A stretch of 64,000 nt of DNA from AC-38 sp033856025 (GTDB taxonomy: Bacteria; Actinomycetota; Thermoleophilia; Solirubrobacterales; Solirubrobacteraceae), in assembly GCA_033856025.1 (NCBI GenBank), contig JAWVFQ010000001.1:75433-139432 (forward strand), written 5' to 3'. Of this stretch, positions 59,086 through 64,000 are shown one piece after another; positions within the stretch are counted from its first letter, which is position 1; the number at the start of each line of letters is the position of its first letter. Both the position numbers and the translations under genes were made by a program. Below the pieces are notes generated by a model. The model had not been told where the DNA came from. It saw only the letters and a program-made list of their open reading frames with translations, and ran no database searches.

Positions 59086-61896
<2,811 letters not shown>

Positions 61897-62039
61897 GCTG
61901 TGGAGCTCCTCTCTGGCGCAAATAGCGCAGGTCCTGGAAGGTCGTCGAAGGACCACGCATCGTCCCGCCTGGGCCGGACGGAAAAACGCCCGAAATCGCT
62001 CTTTACGAAGGGTAGAGAACGGGTGTCTTCAAACGACGC
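61897..62039 (-). other. Intergenic region upstream of nrdJ
   Basis: 143 bases between the small secreted-protein gene and nrdJ on the same strand. It contains the nrdJ ribosome site (GAGGAG) and an AT-richer patch near TCTACCCTTCGTAAAG (about 61992-62007). No cobalamin-riboswitch core and no paired NrdR-type ACACAA boxes were recognised, though a diverged NrdR site cannot be excluded. Confidence 0.35.
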
Positions 62040-62627
62040 TCAGACGCCCCGGCGCGTGAGGCTGCGCAGGCGCAGTCCGAGCTCCGCGAACGCGTGGCGC
62101 AGGGGGTCGAGGCGCTCGGCGCCCCAGCCCAGCCGGCGGCCGGTGCCCACGACCGCGCCGCCCACGAGCGCCAGCAGCGCCATGACCGCCAGGACGATGA
62201 CGGGAGCGGGCGTGCCCGCCTCGGTCGTCGTGGCCAGGGGAAGGTGCTGGGCCGTACGCTGGGCGTGCGTCGCCCGCGGCGGCGCCGGCGGCTTGGGGAC
62301 GTAGCGGGTGCCCGGCGGTAGCGAGCCTCCGCCGCCTCCGGTGACGGGGACGCCGCCCGCGGACTTCGACGACCCGGCGGTCCCCGACGATCCGCCGCGG
62401 CTGCACCCCTGGCTGCGGGCGTCATCCAGCGCGGCCTTGAAGTCGGGCGCGTACTGCTCGACGTCGTTGGGGATCCCGCCCCCGCCCGAGACGGTGCACG
62501 GGTCGATCTTGCCCGTGCGCTGGTACTGCTCCAGCGGGGTCTCGGCGAGCGCCGCGGGAGCCGCGGCGAGCAGCCACACACAAGCGGCGCAGGCGAGCAG
62601 GGTGGACGGACCGGGCGGACGCCGCAT
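62040..62627 (-). CDS. Membrane-anchored secreted protein, unknown function
   Basis: 195 aa. Signal peptide to about residue 28 (LLAAAPAALAET), then TPLEQYQRTGKIDPCTVSG and ALDDARSQGCSRGG with a possible disulfide, a Gly/Ser- and Pro-rich linker (about 95-130), one membrane span (PVIVLAVMALLALVGGAVVG, about 142-161) and a short basic cytoplasmic tail. Type I topology. No family recognised; the N-terminal part recurs in Actinobacteria as a small extracellular domain (weak impression). TAGCAT (62638-62643, minus) is 10 bases before the ATG. Confidence 0.65.
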   Translation of the reverse strand: MRRPPGPSTLLACAACVWLLAAAPAALAETPLEQYQRTGKIDPCTVSGGGGIPNDVEQYAPDFKAALDDARSQGCSRGGSSGTAGSSKSAGGVPVTGGGGGSLPPGTRYVPKPPAPPRATHAQRTAQHLPLATTTEAGTPAPVIVLAVMALLALVGGAVVGTGRRLGWGAERLDPLRHAFAELGLRLRSLTRRGV

Positions 62628-62637
62628 CGAGGGGCAG

Positions 62638-62647
62638 ATGCTAGCTT
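62638..62647. promoter_or_regulatory. Divergent overlapping -10 boxes of the membrane-anchored protein and O-antigen ligase-like genes
   Basis: The palindrome GCTAGC (62640-62645) is shared: minus-strand TAGCAT lies 10 bases from the ATG at 62627, and plus-strand TAGCTT lies 12 bases from the ATG at 62660. Only 32 bases separate the start codons, so -35 elements must lie within the opposite coding regions. Confidence 0.4.
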
Positions 62648-62659
62648 GCCCGCTTCGCC

Positions 62660-64000
62660 ATGGCCGTCAGCGCGCCCACCAGGACTGGCTCCGCGACGGC
62701 CGGCGATCCGGCCGCCCTCGCCTGGGCGCCGGCCGCCTCCGCTGACCGCGGCGACGCCGGGCGCGCGGGCCGCCTCCTGACCGGCGCGCTGCTTGCCGTC
62801 CTGCTCTACTCGGTCTTCGCCCACGGCGCCGCGAGCCAGCCCCAGGAGGCGCGCCTCCAGGTCGCCCTCTGCCTGCTCGCGGCCGTCACGCTGGCCGTCG
62901 CGCTGTGGTCGAGCCGCCTGCGAGTGGTCGCCCCGCCGGCGGCCTGGACCGCGCTGGGCCTGCTGGCGGCGTTCGCGGCGTGGAGTGGGCTGAGCCTCGC
63001 CTGGAGCGTGGACCCGCCGAACACGTGGACCGAGCTCAACCGCGCGATCGCCTACGTCCTCGTCGTCGCGCTGGCCGTCGCCGCCGGGTCGTGGGATCGC
63101 CGCGCGATCCGCCATGTCGCCCTGGGCTACGCCGCGATCGCCGGCGTCGTCGCGGTCTACGCGCTGGGCGGCAAGGCGTTCCCGGGCCTGCACGTCGGAG
63201 GCCTGGTGGACCTCGACCACACGAACGTCTTCGCCCGCCTGCGCGAGCCGCTGCAGTACTGGAACGCCCTGGCGCTGTTCGTCGTCCTGGCCATCCCGAT
63301 CGTGCTGCGCCTGGTCGTCGACGACAGCCGCCCGGCCCGCGCGAGGACGGCCGCGCTGGTCGCGCTGCCCGTCTTCCTCACGACCATCGGCCTCACGTAC
63401 TCGCGCGGGGGACTGCTCGCGCTGATCGTCGCGGTGGCGGTCACCCTGGCGCTGGCCGGCGCCCGGCTGCGGACGCTCCTCTACCTCGCCCTGGGGATCG
63501 CCGCCTCGGCCCCCGCCCTGGCCTACGGCTACACGGCCGACGACCTGACCGGGGTGCAGGTCTCGCTCTCCGCGCGCGAGGGCGACGGCGTCGCCTTCGC
63601 CCTGCTGCTGGCCGGCGGGATGCTCGCGCTCGCGCTGGTCGGGCGCGCGGTGCTGGCGCTGGAGGCGCGCACGCCCCCGCGCCCCGCCCGCTCGCGGGCG
63701 ATCGGTCGCGCGCTGGCCGGCGTGCTGTGCGTGGCCGCGCTGGGGGGCGTGGTGGCGATGGCGGCGTCCGACCGCGGCCTCAGCGGGACGATCTCCCACG
63801 CTTGGGACGACTTCCGCTCGCCCAGCGCCGAGCCCAGCCAGTACGACCCGAGCCGCCTCGTGTCCAAGAACGCCGGAAACCGCTGGGTGTGGTGGTCGGA
63901 GGCCGCCGGCGCGTGGTCAGACCACCCGCTGGAGGGCAGCGGCGCCGGGTCCTTCCCGGTGCGCCACCGCGAGTACCGCACCAACCAACTGGACGTCCTT
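62660..64000 (+). CDS. O-antigen ligase/polymerase-like membrane protein (runs off right edge)
   Basis: 447 codons in the window, open at the right edge. A hydrophilic N-terminus of about 40 residues is followed by some nine to ten hydrophobic spans. WSVDPPNTWTELNRAIAYVL and YWNALALFVVLAIPIVLRLV are typical of the WaaL/Wzy_C family, and NRWVWWSEAAGAWSDHPLEG followed by SGAGSF is the R-x-x-x-W...P-x-x-G-x-G-x-x-F signature of the large loop. It ligates or polymerises undecaprenyl-linked glycan outside the membrane, so it may be the polymerase partner of the Wzx-like flippase at 22.0 kb. Confidence 0.83.
   Translation, partial: MAVSAPTRTGSATAGDPAALAWAPAASADRGDAGRAGRLLTGALLAVLLYSVFAHGAASQPQEARLQVALCLLAAVTLAVALWSSRLRVVAPPAAWTALGLLAAFAAWSGLSLAWSVDPPNTWTELNRAIAYVLVVALAVAAGSWDRRAIRHVALGYAAIAGVVAVYALGGKAFPGLHVGGLVDLDHTNVFARLREPLQYWNALALFVVLAIPIVLRLVVDDSRPARARTAALVALPVFLTTIGLTYSRGGLLALIVAVAVTLALAGARLRTLLYLALGIAASAPALAYGYTADDLTGVQVSLSAREGDGVAFALLLAGGMLALALVGRAVLALEARTPPRPARSRAIGRALAGVLCVAALGGVVAMAASDRGLSGTISHAWDDFRSPSAEPSQYDPSRLVSKNAGNRWVWWSEAAGAWSDHPLEGSGAGSFPVRHREYRTNQLDVL

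Noticed and set aside
61897..62039. A cobalamin riboswitch upstream of the B12-dependent reductase
   Set aside because: The gap is only 143 bases and no B12-box core or long paired leader could be recognised.

Overview
The window is very G+C-rich, densely coded DNA from a bacterial chromosome. Third codon positions are almost always G or C, GTG starts are common, and genes often overlap as ATGA or GTGA. Together with an F420-type (DDN) reductase, MMPL and B12-dependent ribonucleotide reductase genes and very short mRNA leaders, this points to Actinomycetota. The best guess is a soil Thermoleophilia/Solirubrobacterales-type organism. That placement is inferred from style and gene content, not from a marker gene. 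No rRNA, tRNA, CRISPR array, transposase or integrase was seen, and no gap between genes exceeds 300 bases; the largest are about 150 bases (46389-46538) and 143 bases (61897-62039).

Positions 1-45 kb are essentially one large cell-surface glycan locus. At the left edge are a partial GDP-mannose 4,6-dehydratase, two tandem secreted metallophosphoesterases, two nucleotide-sugar epimerases, a secreted Ig-like protein and a nucleotide-sugar dehydrogenase (1-7.7 kb). A MazF-type toxin/RHH antitoxin pair sits at 7.8-8.4 kb, with a clear palindromic operator shared with a divergent glycosyltransferase promoter. From 10.5 to 17.3 kb lies a compact deoxysugar cassette: glucose-1-phosphate cytidylyltransferase, CDP-glucose 4,6-dehydratase, two 3,5-epimerase-family proteins, a sugar C-methyltransferase, a CmcI-family protein, a PLP sugar aminotransferase and a formyltransferase-fold protein. 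Read together they suggest a CDP-activated, C-methyl-branched, formamido 6-deoxysugar. From 17.3 to 36.5 kb there are about a dozen glycosyltransferases (GT26, GT2, GT4 and membrane GT-C types), a Wzx-like flippase, a DUF2142 protein and a WsaF-like rhamnosyltransferase. A Wzm/Wzt ABC exporter follows (36.5-38.6 kb), then heme A synthase, a large HAD-domain glycan-locus protein and one more glycosyltransferase. An O-antigen-ligase/polymerase-like protein begins at the right edge (62.7 kb onward). Both Wzx-type and ABC-type export are therefore present.

From 43.5 to 64 kb the content is more mixed: an S15-family hydrolase, MsrB, a peptidoglycan-binding/NlpC-like secreted protein, two tandem secreted glycoside hydrolases of identical length and a third, distant TIM-barrel hydrolase. 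These are followed by a short-chain dehydrogenase coupled to an alpha/beta hydrolase, small membrane proteins, an MMPL transporter, a DsbA-fold protein, the F420-type reductase and NrdJ.

Three features cut across the window. TANNNT-type -10 boxes lie only about 6-12 bases upstream of many start codons, implying leaderless or near-leaderless transcription. Convergent genes repeatedly overlap by 20-92 bases at their 3' ends. At least two junctions are best explained by CTG starts overlapping the upstream stop.
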